DNA of 64,000 nucleotides, from assembly GCA_023418925.1 (NCBI GenBank), contig JAEZYS010000002.1:124001-188000 (forward strand). The letters are read 5' to 3'. Every line of letters begins with the position of its first letter. Position 1 is the stretch's first letter. Position numbers and translations under genes: made by a program. This stretch comes from Bacillota bacterium (GTDB lineage Bacteria > Bacillota > Clostridia > Oscillospirales > Ruminococcaceae). Under the pieces are notes generated by a model that saw only the letters and a program-made list of their open reading frames with translations, was not told the origin of the DNA and ran no database searches. Positions 8,157 through 17,639 of this stretch are shown piece after piece.

Positions 8157-9911
8157 TTACAATTTTTTGCTTAATTCTTTTATACCTTGTTCAATTTCTA
8201 CATTCAGCAAAGTGAACTTTTCAAGATGATCATTTGAAATATCATATTTTACTTTAATTACTTTTTCAAACAAACCAGTATTTAAGAGATCAGAAACGCT
8301 AATTCCAGATGAAATTGCATTAATACAACAATTGTAAAGATGAAGTATAGAATTCATCATTAAATTTTGTTTTTCAAGAGGAACGTAAGTATCATCCTTA
8401 TGATAAGCATTCTGCTGCAAAAATCCAACTCTAACAACTCTGGCAATCTCGATTATAAGTTTCTGTTCATCTGGAAGAACATCAGAACCGATAAGCTTAA
8501 CAATTTCCATAAGCTTGTTTTCTTCAATAAGAATATTTGAAATCTGTTGTCTGTTATCCAAAAATTCGCGACCAATTGTTTCCTCATAATAATTAGACAG
8601 ATCATCAAGATATTCAGAGTAACTGTCATTCCAGTTTATAGCAGGATAGTGTCTTGCATATGCTAAAGATTTATCTAAAGCCCAGAAACAACGTACAAAT
8701 CTCTTTGTGTTCTGTGTAACAGGTTCTGAAAAGTCAGAACCCTGTGGAGATACAGCACCAATAATTGATACAGAGCCTTCTGAACCATTAAGGTTTCTTA
8801 CATATCCGGCTCTTTCATAGAATTCCGAAATTCTTGAAGGAAGATATGCAGGGAAACCTTCCTCAGCAGGCATTTCTTCAAGACGTCCGCTGATTTCTCT
8901 TAAAGCTTCTGCCCAGCGTGAAGTTGAGTCAGCCATTATAGCTATATGATAACCCATATCACGATAATACTCTGCAAGTGTAATACCTGTATAAATTGAA
9001 GCTTCACGGGCAGCAACAGGCATATTTGATGTATTTGCGATCAGAACTGTTCTGTCAGTAAGTGCATTTCCTGTTCTAGGGTCAACAAGCTGTGAAAACT
9101 CTTTTAATACCTGTGTCATCTCATTTCCACGCTCACCACAGCCGATATATACTATTATGTCAGCATCACACCATTTTGCAAGCTGGTGCTGTGTCATTGT
9201 TTTGCCAGTACCAAAACCGCCAGGAACAGCAGCAGTACCGCCCTTAGCAATCGGAAGAATTGTGTCGATAACTCTCTGCCCTGTAATAAGAGGCTTTGTT
9301 ATCGGCATTCTTTCTTTAAAAGGACGTGCCTGCTTAATAGGCCATCTCTGACACAATGTAATATCTACAATATCACCAGATTCTGTTTTTATTTGGATTA
9401 TCTTATCATTAATAGTATAATCACCGTTTTCAGCAGTCCATACAACTTCACCACTTAAATTTGGTGAAAGCATACACCTATGTTCAATTACTGGTGTTTC
9501 TGGGCAGGTAGCATAAATATCTCCGCCAACTACTTTATCTCCAACTGCTGCTTTAACACTAACCTGATATTTCCTATTTGAATCAAGTGCAGAAACATTT
9601 GCTCCTTCAGAGATAAAATCACCGCTTATCATTTGAATTTGCATTAACGGCCTTTCTATACCGTCAAAAATATTTGATATTATACCCGGGCCCAGAGTTG
9701 CAGACATTGGCATATGAGTAGGTTCAACCGGTTCACCAGGTTTTAATCCTGTTGTAGTTTCATAAACCTGTATCGTTGTCTCCTTATCAGTTATGCCAAT
9801 TACTTCACCTATCAATTTTTTAACGCCCACATATACCATTTCAAGCATAGAAAAATCTTTGGTGTCTCTAACTTTAACAACCGGTCCGTTAATTGAAAAA
9901 ACAGTATTCAA
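8157..9911 (-). CDS. ntpA: V-type ATP synthase catalytic subunit A
   Basis: The preferred start is TTG at 9911, giving 584 residues (N terminus M-N-T-V-F-S-I-N-G-P). AGGAGG lies 6 bases before it. The ATG at 9941 would put that ribosome site inside the coding region. The catalytic Walker A motif PGGFGTGKT is near residue 225, and the bulge domain and GSEGSVSIIGAVSPQGSDFSEP are typical of V-type A subunits. Three copies alternate with subunit B to form the ATP-hydrolysing or synthesising head. Neighbours are ntpE upstream and ntpB downstream. Confidence 0.95.
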   Translation of the reverse strand: MNTVFSINGPVVKVRDTKDFSMLEMVYVGVKKLIGEVIGITDKETTIQVYETTTGLKPGEPVEPTHMPMSATLGPGIISNIFDGIERPLMQIQMISGDFISEGANVSALDSNRKYQVSVKAAVGDKVVGGDIYATCPETPVIEHRCMLSPNLSGEVVWTAENGDYTINDKIIQIKTESGDIVDITLCQRWPIKQARPFKERMPITKPLITGQRVIDTILPIAKGGTAAVPGGFGTGKTMTQHQLAKWCDADIIVYIGCGERGNEMTQVLKEFSQLVDPRTGNALTDRTVLIANTSNMPVAAREASIYTGITLAEYYRDMGYHIAIMADSTSRWAEALREISGRLEEMPAEEGFPAYLPSRISEFYERAGYVRNLNGSEGSVSIIGAVSPQGSDFSEPVTQNTKRFVRCFWALDKSLAYARHYPAINWNDSYSEYLDDLSNYYEETIGREFLDNRQQISNILIEENKLMEIVKLIGSDVLPDEQKLIIEIARVVRVGFLQQNAYHKDDTYVPLEKQNLMMNSILHLYNCCINAISSGISVSDLLNTGLFEKVIKVKYDISNDHLEKFTLLNVEIEQGIKELSKKL

Positions 9912-9956
9912 GGTTGTTCCTCCTATATATTCGCAAAGCAAATTCGCTGATAATAA

Positions 9957-10544
9957 TTATTGTGCAAAAGCATTCATATTTATAAATTTTTGCTTCTGCT
10001 CTTCAAGTAAAAGATCAAAAGTCTTATTTACAATTGTTTCTTTTTCCTTGTTATATATGGATAATCCACCAATTTTAATATTTGAATCAACTTCAAAAGT
10101 TATGTTATCAGCTTTAACTGCTTTATTTAATTTTGCAGAATACTTAATATCTTCTGATGATAGGTAAATTACTGAATTATCAGATATATTTGATGTCAGC
10201 ATAAGCTTTACCAAAAAATCTACATAATCTGAGTTTGACTTAAAATCAACTAAACGTAATCTTACATCTTCTATAAGTTCATCAGTAAGCTTTTCACGGT
10301 ATAAAAGTACATCCTTTTTCATCTGCATCTCATTATGAGTTACATCTCTTATATACTTTACACCGCACTTTTTTTTGCTGTCTGCAAGTCTTTTCTCTGC
10401 TGCTTCTTTAGATTTTATTTTAGCATTTTCAAGAATAGCATTTTTTTCTTCTTCAGCTTCATTTAAAAGTTCATTGACTTTTTGATCAATTTCATCATTT
10501 ACTGCATCAACGAACTTCTGAAGCTTATGATTATCCATTTCCAT
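9957..10544 (-). CDS. ntpE: V-type ATP synthase subunit E
   Basis: This 195-residue peripheral-stalk subunit has a long charged N-terminal helix (roughly residues 5-110, rich in E and K with heptad spacing) followed by a small alpha/beta domain, as in the family. With the G/H subunit it forms the stator that holds the head to subunit I. The ATG at 10544 or the one at 10538 could be used. An AAAGGAG lies rather far upstream, so the exact start is uncertain by two residues. It lies in operon between ntpF and ntpA. Confidence 0.88.
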   Translation of the reverse strand: MEMDNHKLQKFVDAVNDEIDQKVNELLNEAEEEKNAILENAKIKSKEAAEKRLADSKKKCGVKYIRDVTHNEMQMKKDVLLYREKLTDELIEDVRLRLVDFKSNSDYVDFLVKLMLTSNISDNSVIYLSSEDIKYSAKLNKAVKADNITFEVDSNIKIGGLSIYNKEKETIVNKTFDLLLEEQKQKFINMNAFAQ

Positions 10545-10593
10545 ATAAAACTCACAGTCATAAACTTATTATGACTATCTCCTTTCAGCTATA

Positions 10594-10902
10594 TCAAAGC
10601 TTAATACCAATTGCTTCTTCAACATATTGTGAAATGGTTAACGATATATCAGACGTTGAATGGCGATCAGGAATTCCTACAATGAGAGGCCGTTTTTTTG
10701 TTAGCTTTAAATCATACACATACTTTTCATCCATTTTAATTAGTTTTTCAGTAATTAGTATAACAGCTATTTCTTTGTCGTCCATTTTCTCCATCAATAT
10801 TTTTCTGATCTCCTGTTGCTTATGAACTATAATACCTTCAATTCCAGCAAGTCTCATACCAACTAGAGTGTCAACATTATCACTGATTAAAAAGAATTTC
10901 AT
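10594..10902 (-). CDS. ntpG: V-type ATP synthase subunit F
   Basis: Subunit F has about 102 residues. The conserved N terminus MKFFLISDNVDTLVGMRLAG matches subunit F proteins, so the start is placed at ATG 10902, with AAGG nine bases upstream. A frame six codons longer starts at 10920, two bases after the ntpK stop, and cannot be excluded. Subunit F sits on the central stalk with subunit D and helps regulate the rotor. Other landmarks are EIAVILITEKL and a short C-terminal helix. The gene name varies between species (ntpG or atpF). Confidence 0.88.
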   Translation of the reverse strand: MKFFLISDNVDTLVGMRLAGIEGIIVHKQQEIRKILMEKMDDKEIAVILITEKLIKMDEKYVYDLKLTKKRPLIVGIPDRHSTSDISLTISQYVEEAIGIKL

Positions 10903-10922
10903 AATCTGTAACCTTGACATTA

Positions 10923-11357
10923 TTAAAATTTACCTAAAATCATAAAAGCAATAAGAAAGCCGTAAAGGGCAACACCTTCACCAAGAGCAACGAAGATAAG
11001 TGCTTTTGAAAATGATTTTGGATCTTCGCTTACAGCACCGATTGCAGCAGGAGCAGCGGCAGCTACAGCTATACCACATCCGATAGAACCAAGACCTACA
11101 GCAAGTGCAGCTGCAAGATAACCAAGGCCAGCTGATGAACCCTGAACAGTAGCCGTTACCGCAGCACCTGCTGTTTCAGCAGAAACTAATGAACCGATAG
11201 GTAAAACTGTTGCCAGTAAAAGAACTCCGAAGAATGAACAAATATTTAATAATAATGCACTCTTAGCTTTTTTACCTGACTGATGCTTTCTGATAGCATT
11301 AACTACAGGAAGTGATAATAAAATAACGATAACCAAAGGTAATAATAAAATGTACAT
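10923..11357 (-). CDS. ntpK: V-type ATP synthase membrane rotor subunit K
   Basis: This is a proteolipid of 144 residues with four predicted membrane helices. The Ala/Gly-rich third helix contains GLGSIGCGIAVAAAA, and the fourth carries the single ion-binding Glu in ALGEGVALYGFL. The preferred start is ATG 11357 behind TTGGAGGAT. The longer frame begins with the ribosome site itself. Copies of this protein form the rotating ring that carries H+ or Na+ past subunit I. The ion cannot be decided from the sequence alone. Confidence 0.92.
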   Translation of the reverse strand: MYILLLPLVIVILLSLPVVNAIRKHQSGKKAKSALLLNICSFFGVLLLATVLPIGSLVSAETAGAAVTATVQGSSAGLGYLAAALAVGLGSIGCGIAVAAAAPAAIGAVSEDPKSFSKALIFVALGEGVALYGFLIAFMILGKF

Positions 11358-11392
11358 ACTAATATCCTCCAAAAATTTAAATATATTATTAA

Positions 11393-13327
11393 TTAAGATT
11401 CTGATGTAGAGTCATAATCTATTTTAACTGGCTTAAATGCTTTTCCATTTCCATCATAGAATCTTGAGAAAATCTCATAGAATTCAAGTCTGAGAACCTG
11501 AATACCAACAATCATTCCTTCCATTGCCATTACAAAGATGTTTCCTATAATAATTATTATTGGTGAAGCACCTGCGGATGCGCCTTCTGACAAAGCAAGA
11601 ACAACAGACATCATTCCTGCATGTGACAATACAAATCCTCCTATTCTGACAAATGAAAGTGTATTTGTTGCATATCCCAGCAAGAATTCAAAAACTTCAA
11701 AGAAGTTCGAAGCTATAAAATCTCCGATACTATCAACATGGAATTTTTTCTTCTTGAGTAGGCAACCGAGAGGTTCACGCAGAAACATAACAATAAGAGG
11801 TAATACTAACGCAAAGATAATAAATAATGGGGTAAAGAAATTTTTATCAATAAGTATTCCGGAAATACCTATGAGCAAGCATACAAAAAACGCCAACCCG
11901 CATATTCCGTTATTTCCGAACAGTGCTCTTTCATAGTCTTTGTTTTTAAAACCCACAATTATATTCATAATTATAGAAATAATTATTAGGATAATACCAA
12001 GAGCAATAGCTCCGATCAAAACAGTATTGGTACTGTCCATTGCTTTAAATGGCAAGAAAGAAATTCCAAGTTTCGCATAAACCGGATCAAGCAATTCTTC
12101 AAATCCAAAAACACTTCCATAAAGCGTTCCAAAAACAGCACTGGATAAACCTATTCTTGTGAGAATTGCTCCAAAGTCTGATTTCTTAAATTTATAAAGA
12201 AAGAAACCAATAATAGCTATCAGAAGTCCTTGTCCTAAATCTCCGAACATTATACCAAACAATAACGTATATGATATTGCAACAAATGTTGTAGGATTAA
12301 TTCCATTATAGGAAGGAAGCCCATACATCTGCACAAACATTGAAAATGGTGCTGCAAACTTATTGTTTTTTATTTTTATCGGAGGTGCCAGTTTATCATC
12401 GCTATCAGCCGGATGTATTACCAGAGAAACACTTTCAAGCTCATCAAAAAGTTTCACAAATTCTTCCTGATACTCTGTCGGAATAAATCCTAAAATATAG
12501 AACTTATCATTAACAATCGCCGCTTTGTTTCTTAAATCAAAATTATCATGCTGAGATTTAATCCTTGAAAAAATCTTGTTTAAGTTTACTGATTCCTGCT
12601 TAATTAATTCTTGAATTTCATTTTTGTAACTCTGAATCTGCTGATTATCATTATCAACCAAGGCAGACAGTTCATCGCAAGCATCTTCGGAATTGCCACG
12701 GACAAAGTCTGGAAGAACTATTCTTTCAAAATATAAAGAATCAAATATTTTATCAACGTCATCACTGTCATAAATAGGAGTAAAATAAATACCCCAATAA
12801 TATTCCTGGTCCTGAGTGAAATGAGCAAAATAAAATATGCTATCATCATAATATGACAATTTATTAAAACTATCCACAGGAAGTCTTCCAAAGCGTACCT
12901 TTATATGTTCACATTGAAAAAACTTCTGAAAATCAAAATTAAACCCTCGCAAATTTTTAACCTGAAATAAAGCTTTTTCATGAGAAGAAAGATTTTCACT
13001 AGATAATTTTTGCAATTTTTTTATATTATCAATTTTTGTAACAATCTCCTGAATGTACTTTCCTATTTTCTCAAGACTTGTCTTCTCAATACTCTGAAAA
13101 TCAGTGTTGCTGTATTTTATACCTAAGTTTGCTTTAATTTCATTTAATTTCTTAAGTAAACCGCTATATGGATTTTCTTGTTTATTATTGAAACTTCCAT
13201 CTTTCCCGGTTGCTTTGCTGGCAGACTCAATATGAAAGCATCCGCAATCACTAAGTTTCAATAACGTGCTATCAAGATCTTTAGTCATTCCTGCAATGTT
13301 AACAAGACTCATTCTTTCAATTGACAC
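11393..13327 (-). CDS. ntpI: V-type ATP synthase subunit I (a subunit)
   Basis: The protein has 644 residues and starts with GTG 13327 behind GAGGTG. The N-terminal half is a soluble stator domain with coiled-coil segments. The C-terminal half, from about residue 345, has seven or eight membrane helices forming the ion half-channels. The conserved run SFVRIGGFVLSHAG contains the essential arginine region of the family. It follows ntpC by 19 bases and precedes ntpK. Length and layout are normal for bacterial V-ATPases. Confidence 0.93.
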   Translation of the reverse strand: MSIERMSLVNIAGMTKDLDSTLLKLSDCGCFHIESASKATGKDGSFNNKQENPYSGLLKKLNEIKANLGIKYSNTDFQSIEKTSLEKIGKYIQEIVTKIDNIKKLQKLSSENLSSHEKALFQVKNLRGFNFDFQKFFQCEHIKVRFGRLPVDSFNKLSYYDDSIFYFAHFTQDQEYYWGIYFTPIYDSDDVDKIFDSLYFERIVLPDFVRGNSEDACDELSALVDNDNQQIQSYKNEIQELIKQESVNLNKIFSRIKSQHDNFDLRNKAAIVNDKFYILGFIPTEYQEEFVKLFDELESVSLVIHPADSDDKLAPPIKIKNNKFAAPFSMFVQMYGLPSYNGINPTTFVAISYTLLFGIMFGDLGQGLLIAIIGFFLYKFKKSDFGAILTRIGLSSAVFGTLYGSVFGFEELLDPVYAKLGISFLPFKAMDSTNTVLIGAIALGIILIIISIIMNIIVGFKNKDYERALFGNNGICGLAFFVCLLIGISGILIDKNFFTPLFIIFALVLPLIVMFLREPLGCLLKKKKFHVDSIGDFIASNFFEVFEFLLGYATNTLSFVRIGGFVLSHAGMMSVVLALSEGASAGASPIIIIIGNIFVMAMEGMIVGIQVLRLEFYEIFSRFYDGNGKAFKPVKIDYDSTSES

Positions 13328-13346
13328 TTTATATTACACCTCATTC

Positions 13347-14378
13347 TTAAATAACCAAAAGCATTTCAATATCTTTCTGAGGCACACCATATCTGATACC
13401 CTCGATTATTTTAATAATGTTACTTACTTCTATTTCCATAAGGAAAACAAATGCATAAATACATACTGGTGCTTCCTGAGATTGAGTCAAGGCTCTCTTA
13501 GCATTTAAATACCGCAACCCGAAAGAACTTTGCTCAAGATTATTAATATCTAATTTATTTACAACCATTTGCCTTCCATAATATGTTTTGGAAAACTTAC
13601 TAATAAAATCTTTGGAATCAATTGAAGAATATAATTCCCTTTGATTTTCTTTTTTAAATTTACCATGAAAAGGAAGAATGTTTTCTTTAATTACATCAAT
13701 ATTTTCATTGTAATAAGTTTTAAGTCTGTAGGAATTTATTATATTTATCAAATCTATGTCTGTAGAAATAAGGGACTCCAAACTTGCCTTTATTTTACTG
13801 TTAAAATACTTATCAATGGTAGCAAACAATCTTTTTACAAAATATGTTCTTAATAGAATTTCACACTTTGTATAGTCAATTTTTTCATTATTAGGTCTGC
13901 ATCTGACTAGCAAGTCATAATATGCTGTTCTTTTAAAAAAGGCTAATAATTCATCATAACTTCTGATTTTTGATAACTGAATCAAATCAAAAGATACATA
14001 GTTGCTTAAATAAACAGGTGTAGTTGTAATCTGTTCCGTTGATTTAGCATTAATATGACTTATGCAGCTTAGTATTTCGTCAATTTCTGCACGAATAATT
14101 TTGAAGTTATAAAATTCCTGTTTTTCTAACTGTTCAAAGTTCAGAATTTTTAAATACTTCTCATAAACACTTCTTCGGAGTATATTTTCGAGTAACCCTC
14201 TGTGAATAGTATTTGTGTCCACTGGTAACAGTATATCATGAAAATAAGTGCTATTTTTTAAATATTCAGCAATTTCTGAAACAGATTGCAGATTAATCAT
14301 ATTATGATAATCTTCACTACTTAGCCTTTTACCATGAATAGCCATGATTTTAGCTACCGTTGCATTATGAGATGCCAT
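13347..14378 (-). CDS. ntpC: V-type ATP synthase subunit C (d subunit)
   Basis: The protein has 343 residues when started at ATG 14378 (MASHNATVAKIMAIHGKRLS). A GTG four codons upstream is the alternative. Subunit C is the helical funnel linking the central stalk to the K ring. The strongest ribosome site upstream does not feed this frame. It feeds an ATG at 14400 that opens a 12-codon reading frame whose stop lies inside the ntpC start region, so translation may be coupled. The leader is a near copy of the ntpB leader. Confidence 0.88.
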   Translation of the reverse strand: MASHNATVAKIMAIHGKRLSSEDYHNMINLQSVSEIAEYLKNSTYFHDILLPVDTNTIHRGLLENILRRSVYEKYLKILNFEQLEKQEFYNFKIIRAEIDEILSCISHINAKSTEQITTTPVYLSNYVSFDLIQLSKIRSYDELLAFFKRTAYYDLLVRCRPNNEKIDYTKCEILLRTYFVKRLFATIDKYFNSKIKASLESLISTDIDLINIINSYRLKTYYNENIDVIKENILPFHGKFKKENQRELYSSIDSKDFISKFSKTYYGRQMVVNKLDINNLEQSSFGLRYLNAKRALTQSQEAPVCIYAFVFLMEIEVSNIIKIIEGIRYGVPQKDIEMLLVI

Positions 14379-14400
14379 TATTAAACACACCGGCTTTCAT
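14365..14400 (-). other. Putative 11-residue leader peptide overlapping the ntpC start
   Basis: ATG at 14400 has a good GGAG site and reads MKAGVFNNGIS followed by TAA. It is out of frame with ntpC, whose ATG (14378) lies inside it. Its leader matches that of ntpB, where the equivalent ATG starts the real gene. Confidence 0.4.
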
Positions 14401-14455
14401 ATTAATCTCCATTCCTCTTGCTATTTAATTCAGTTTTAGTAAGCAAAACTAATCT
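14398..14455 (-). repeat. Leader repeat copy upstream of ntpC
   Basis: This is a near duplicate of 8035-8090 (ntpB leader), with small indels. It includes the ribosome site and an ATG. Confidence 0.8.
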
Positions 14456-14765
14456 AAATATTAATTATTGAATTAAAAATTTCATCAGACCATTTGTGCT
14501 TATTAGAGTTAAAAATATCATTAAGCTTATCAATTTGTTCCTTTTTTACTTTTTCAATTTCATTAATTAACTTTTCAGAATTTTTACAACTTTCATCTTC
14601 AAGTAGTTTTAGTTGACCATCGGCAGCAGCAATTCCCTCGTTAATCAGTTTTTCTTCTTCTAACTTTGCATCTGCAATAATTTTATTTTTTTCTGCTATA
14701 GCCTGTAGAATTCTTTCTTTTCCATCCTGTTCAATCTGCAGGATACTATTTATTATCATTTCCAC
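14454..14765 (-). CDS. ntpF: V-type ATP synthase subunit G/H (peripheral stalk)
   Basis: This is a 103-residue, highly charged, mostly single-helix protein with heptad-like spacing, as expected for the small stator subunit that pairs with subunit E. Starting at GTG 14765 places AGGAGG seven bases upstream. It is the first gene of the nine-gene V-ATPase operon. Low sequence conservation in this family means the call rests on size, helical character and operon position. Confidence 0.82.
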   Translation of the reverse strand: MEMIINSILQIEQDGKERILQAIAEKNKIIADAKLEEEKLINEGIAAADGQLKLLEDESCKNSEKLINEIEKVKKEQIDKLNDIFNSNKHKWSDEIFNSIINI

Positions 14766-14791
14766 GAAAAAGCCTCCTGAAAAATAATAGA

Positions 14792-14859
14792 CATAAATAC
14801 TTATAACAAAGGTATAAAACTAAATAATCATTTACACTTTATTATTAGAAGTATTTATG
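14792..14859. promoter_or_regulatory. Inverted repeat in the V-ATPase operon leader
   Basis: CATAAATACTT (14792-14802) is repeated in inverted form as AAGTATTTATG (14849-14859), 46 bases apart. The pair lies between the UPF0210 gene and the first V-ATPase gene. It could be a two-half operator or a long-loop leader structure. No clear sigma-A promoter was resolved by eye. Confidence 0.4.
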
Positions 14860-14883
14860 CCGAAAAATATATAATTATTAAAA

Positions 14884-16239
14884 CTAATTTTTAAGACTTT
14901 GCAAAGGCGCCGGAATCTGTCCGCCTCTTCTAATAAACTTAGAAGGCGAATTTGTATTGACTCTCATAACAGGTCCGCTACCGAACAATCCTCCAAAATC
15001 AAGAACTTCTCCTTCTTTTTTGCCGATTGCAGGAATAACTCTCACTGCCGTAGTCTTTGTGTTTACCATACCAATAGCAGCCTCGTCAGCAATTATTCCG
15101 GAAATTACATCTTCAGTAGTATCACCTGGAATGACAATCATATCAAGACCTACTGAACAAACGGCAGTCATAGCTTCAAGCTTTTCAATCTGGAGTGCAC
15201 CACAGGATGCAGCTGCAATCATGCCAGCATCTTCAGAAACTGGGATAAATGCACCGGAAAGTCCACCGATTCTCGAGCAAGCCATAACTCCACCCTTTTT
15301 AACAGCATCATTAAGCAATGCCAAAGTAGCTGTAGTTCCGCATGCACCACATTTTTCAAGTCCAATTTCTTCAAGAATGTATGCAACACTATCACCGACA
15401 GCAGGAGTTGGAGCAAGTGATAAATCAACTATTCCGAATGGTACTCCAAGTCTTTCAGAAGCAGTAACACCAACAAGCTGCCCAACTCTTGTAATTTTAT
15501 ATGAAGTTTTCTTTATTATGTCTGAAATTTCAGTAATATCAGCATCAGGATACTTTGCAAGAGCTGCTCTTACTACACCAGGGCCAGAAACACCAACATT
15601 TATAATGCAATCGGGTTCACCGACACCGTGGAATGCTCCAGCCATAAACGGATTATCCTCTACAGCATTACAGAACACGACAAGCTTTGCAGCACCAAAA
15701 CAATTATTATCAACAGTGAGTTCAGCACATCTCTTAACAATATGCCCCATTTTTCTGCAGGCATCAAGGTTAATACCTGTTTTTGTTGAGCCGATATTAA
15801 CAGAAGAACATACACATGATGTTGTTGCAAGAGCTTCAGGAATAGAATTTATAAGGTTTTCATCACCTGCAGAATAACCCTTCTGAACAAGTGCAGAATA
15901 ACCACCAATTAAGTTTACACCTACAGCTTTTGCTGCTTTTTCCATTGTTAATGCAAACTTGACAGGATTTGTATTACAAGCAGCAGAAACGATTGCAATC
16001 GGTGTTACAGACAATCTTTTATTTATTATTGGTATACCATATTCTTTTTCTATTTCTTCACCAACACGAACAAGATTCTGAGAACAACGTGTTATTTTAT
16101 CATAAACTTTAGCACAAGCCTTATCAATGTCACTGTCGATACAGTCAAGTAATGATATTCCCATTGTAATAGTACGAATATCAAGACATTCGTCCTGAAT
16201 CATTCTTATAGTTTCAAGTATATCATAAACGTTAAGCAT
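14884..16239 (-). CDS. UPF0210 / DUF711 family protein (PFL-like fold)
   Basis: This 451-residue protein matches the UPF0210 family in length and in motifs such as GVGEPDCIINVGVSGPGVV, CGTTATLALLNDAVKKGG and the Gly-rich end GLFGSGPVMRVN. The family is related to pyruvate formate-lyase-like folds, but its reaction is unknown. The start has a TTGGAGGAAA site. It directly follows a small ACT-domain gene, and this two-gene arrangement is conserved across Firmicutes, suggesting a ligand-sensing partner. Confidence 0.9.
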   Translation of the reverse strand: MLNVYDILETIRMIQDECLDIRTITMGISLLDCIDSDIDKACAKVYDKITRCSQNLVRVGEEIEKEYGIPIINKRLSVTPIAIVSAACNTNPVKFALTMEKAAKAVGVNLIGGYSALVQKGYSAGDENLINSIPEALATTSCVCSSVNIGSTKTGINLDACRKMGHIVKRCAELTVDNNCFGAAKLVVFCNAVEDNPFMAGAFHGVGEPDCIINVGVSGPGVVRAALAKYPDADITEISDIIKKTSYKITRVGQLVGVTASERLGVPFGIVDLSLAPTPAVGDSVAYILEEIGLEKCGACGTTATLALLNDAVKKGGVMACSRIGGLSGAFIPVSEDAGMIAAASCGALQIEKLEAMTAVCSVGLDMIVIPGDTTEDVISGIIADEAAIGMVNTKTTAVRVIPAIGKKEGEVLDFGGLFGSGPVMRVNTNSPSKFIRRGGQIPAPLQSLKN

Positions 16240-16286
16240 AAATTTCCTCCAAACGGCTGAGCTGAAAATACTCAGTAATTAATAAT

Positions 16287-16556
16287 TTATATTCTATGCA
16301 TTGAATTGAAAATATCTTCATGCATTGTATGAATCTTAAGACCAAGTTCATCACCGAGTGCAGTTAATCTGTCAGCAAGTTCTGTAAAATTCTTATTAAG
16401 TGATGTAATATCAACAAGCATAATCATTGCAAACATATCCTGAAGAACACTTTGAGTTACTTCTATTACATTAGCATTATATTCAGTACAAATCCCGCTG
16501 ACCTTTGTTAATATCCCTACTGTATCTTTTCCTATTACTGTAATAACTGCTCTCAT
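16287..16556 (-). CDS. ACT-domain protein, UPF0237 family
   Basis: This 89-residue protein is a single ACT domain beginning MRAVITVIGKDTVGILTKVSG, the pattern of UPF0237 proteins. ACT domains bind small ligands such as amino acids. Here it heads an operon with the UPF0210 gene 47 bases downstream and probably senses or binds a metabolite for it. A GGAGG site precedes the ATG. The ligand is unknown. Confidence 0.9.
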   Translation of the reverse strand: MRAVITVIGKDTVGILTKVSGICTEYNANVIEVTQSVLQDMFAMIMLVDITSLNKNFTELADRLTALGDELGLKIHTMHEDIFNSMHRI

Positions 16557-16696
16557 TTTTATAAAACCTCCACCAAAAATCTATTTTCTTAACAAATCAT
16601 ATTAATGATATCACATATTAATAAAAAATAAAAGGTTAAAATCAAACAATTTTGTATGTTTTTTTACTATTTAATATGTTATTTTTTTTTTAATTG

Positions 16697-16705
16697 TGCT
16701 ATAAT
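16697..16705 (+). promoter_or_regulatory. Extended -10 promoter element upstream of hisK
   Basis: TGC immediately precedes TATAAT (16700-16705), an extended -10. No good -35 is seen, which fits this promoter type. The hisK start is 45 bases downstream. Confidence 0.55.
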
Positions 16706-16749
16706 ATAAATAATATTACTTTAGATATAAATAGAAACGAGGATTTTTA

Positions 16750-17589
16750 ATGAATCTCATAGATTGTCATTCACATACAACCAATTCCCCTGACGCTTCA
16801 TCAAGTGTTGACGAAATGATAAATGCTGCCATAGATAATAACCTTGCAGCTTATGCTATTACTGATCATTGTGAAATTAATCATTGGTTTTCTATTGAAC
16901 ATTATGGTGACACTCCAAATGATTATGATACATATGATTTTGGTTATTACTTTGAAAAATCAATGAAAGAAAATACAGCTGCTAAAGAAAAATATAAGGG
17001 AAAAATAAATCTTATCTGCGGAATTGAACTTGGTCAGGCTACTCATGATATAGGACTTGCTGATGCAGTTGTAACCGATAAAAGACTTGATTTTATAATT
17101 GGTTCAATACATCAGTTAAAGGGATATGATGATTTTGCCTTTATGGATTATAAAAACTTTGACGTGCCTTTCTTACTTGATAAATATTATCACGAATTAT
17201 ATTCTCTTTGTCTGTGGGGCAAGTTTGATATTCTTGGACATCTTACATATACGTTAAGGTATATTGAAGGTGATCATGGAATTAAAGTTAATATGAAACC
17301 ATATGAAGATATTATCCGTGAATGTTTTAAGTTACTCATTAATAATGGAAAAGGCATAGAAATTAACACAAGCGGTTTACGTCAGAAATATGGTAAATCA
17401 TTTCCTGAACTCAATTTGGTAAAGATTTTCAGAGAAATGGGTGGAGAAGTTATATCTGTTGGTTCAGATTCACATATATATTCAGATGTTGCAAAGGGAG
17501 TAAAAGAAGGAGCGGAAATAGCTAAAGCTGCAGGATTTACTCACTTATGCTACTTCAAAAACAGAAAACCTGAATTTATAAAGATATAA
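16750..17589 (+). CDS. hisK: Histidinol-phosphatase, PHP family
   Basis: The 279-residue PHP-fold phosphatase has metal-binding motifs in order: DCHSHTTNSPD near the N terminus, TDHCEINHW, GIELGQ, GSIHQL, LGHLTY and GSDSHI near the C terminus. This is the HisK/HisJ type that removes phosphate from L-histidinol phosphate. No other histidine genes are nearby, so another small phosphate ester could be the substrate. It has a weak GAGGA ribosome site. An Lrp-type regulator follows after 50 bases. Confidence 0.82.
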   Translation: MNLIDCHSHTTNSPDASSSVDEMINAAIDNNLAAYAITDHCEINHWFSIEHYGDTPNDYDTYDFGYYFEKSMKENTAAKEKYKGKINLICGIELGQATHDIGLADAVVTDKRLDFIIGSIHQLKGYDDFAFMDYKNFDVPFLLDKYYHELYSLCLWGKFDILGHLTYTLRYIEGDHGIKVNMKPYEDIIRECFKLLINNGKGIEINTSGLRQKYGKSFPELNLVKIFREMGGEVISVGSDSHIYSDVAKGVKEGAEIAKAAGFTHLCYFKNRKPEFIKI

Positions 17590-17639
17590 CTTAAATATTC
17601 TAGTAGCTATGAAAACAATATTTAAATTGGAGGATAATT

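Noticed and set aside
14957..15877. 306-codon plus-strand frame opposite the UPF0210 gene
   Set aside because: It has no ribosome site or family resemblance. It is the shadow of a well-conserved gene on the other strand.
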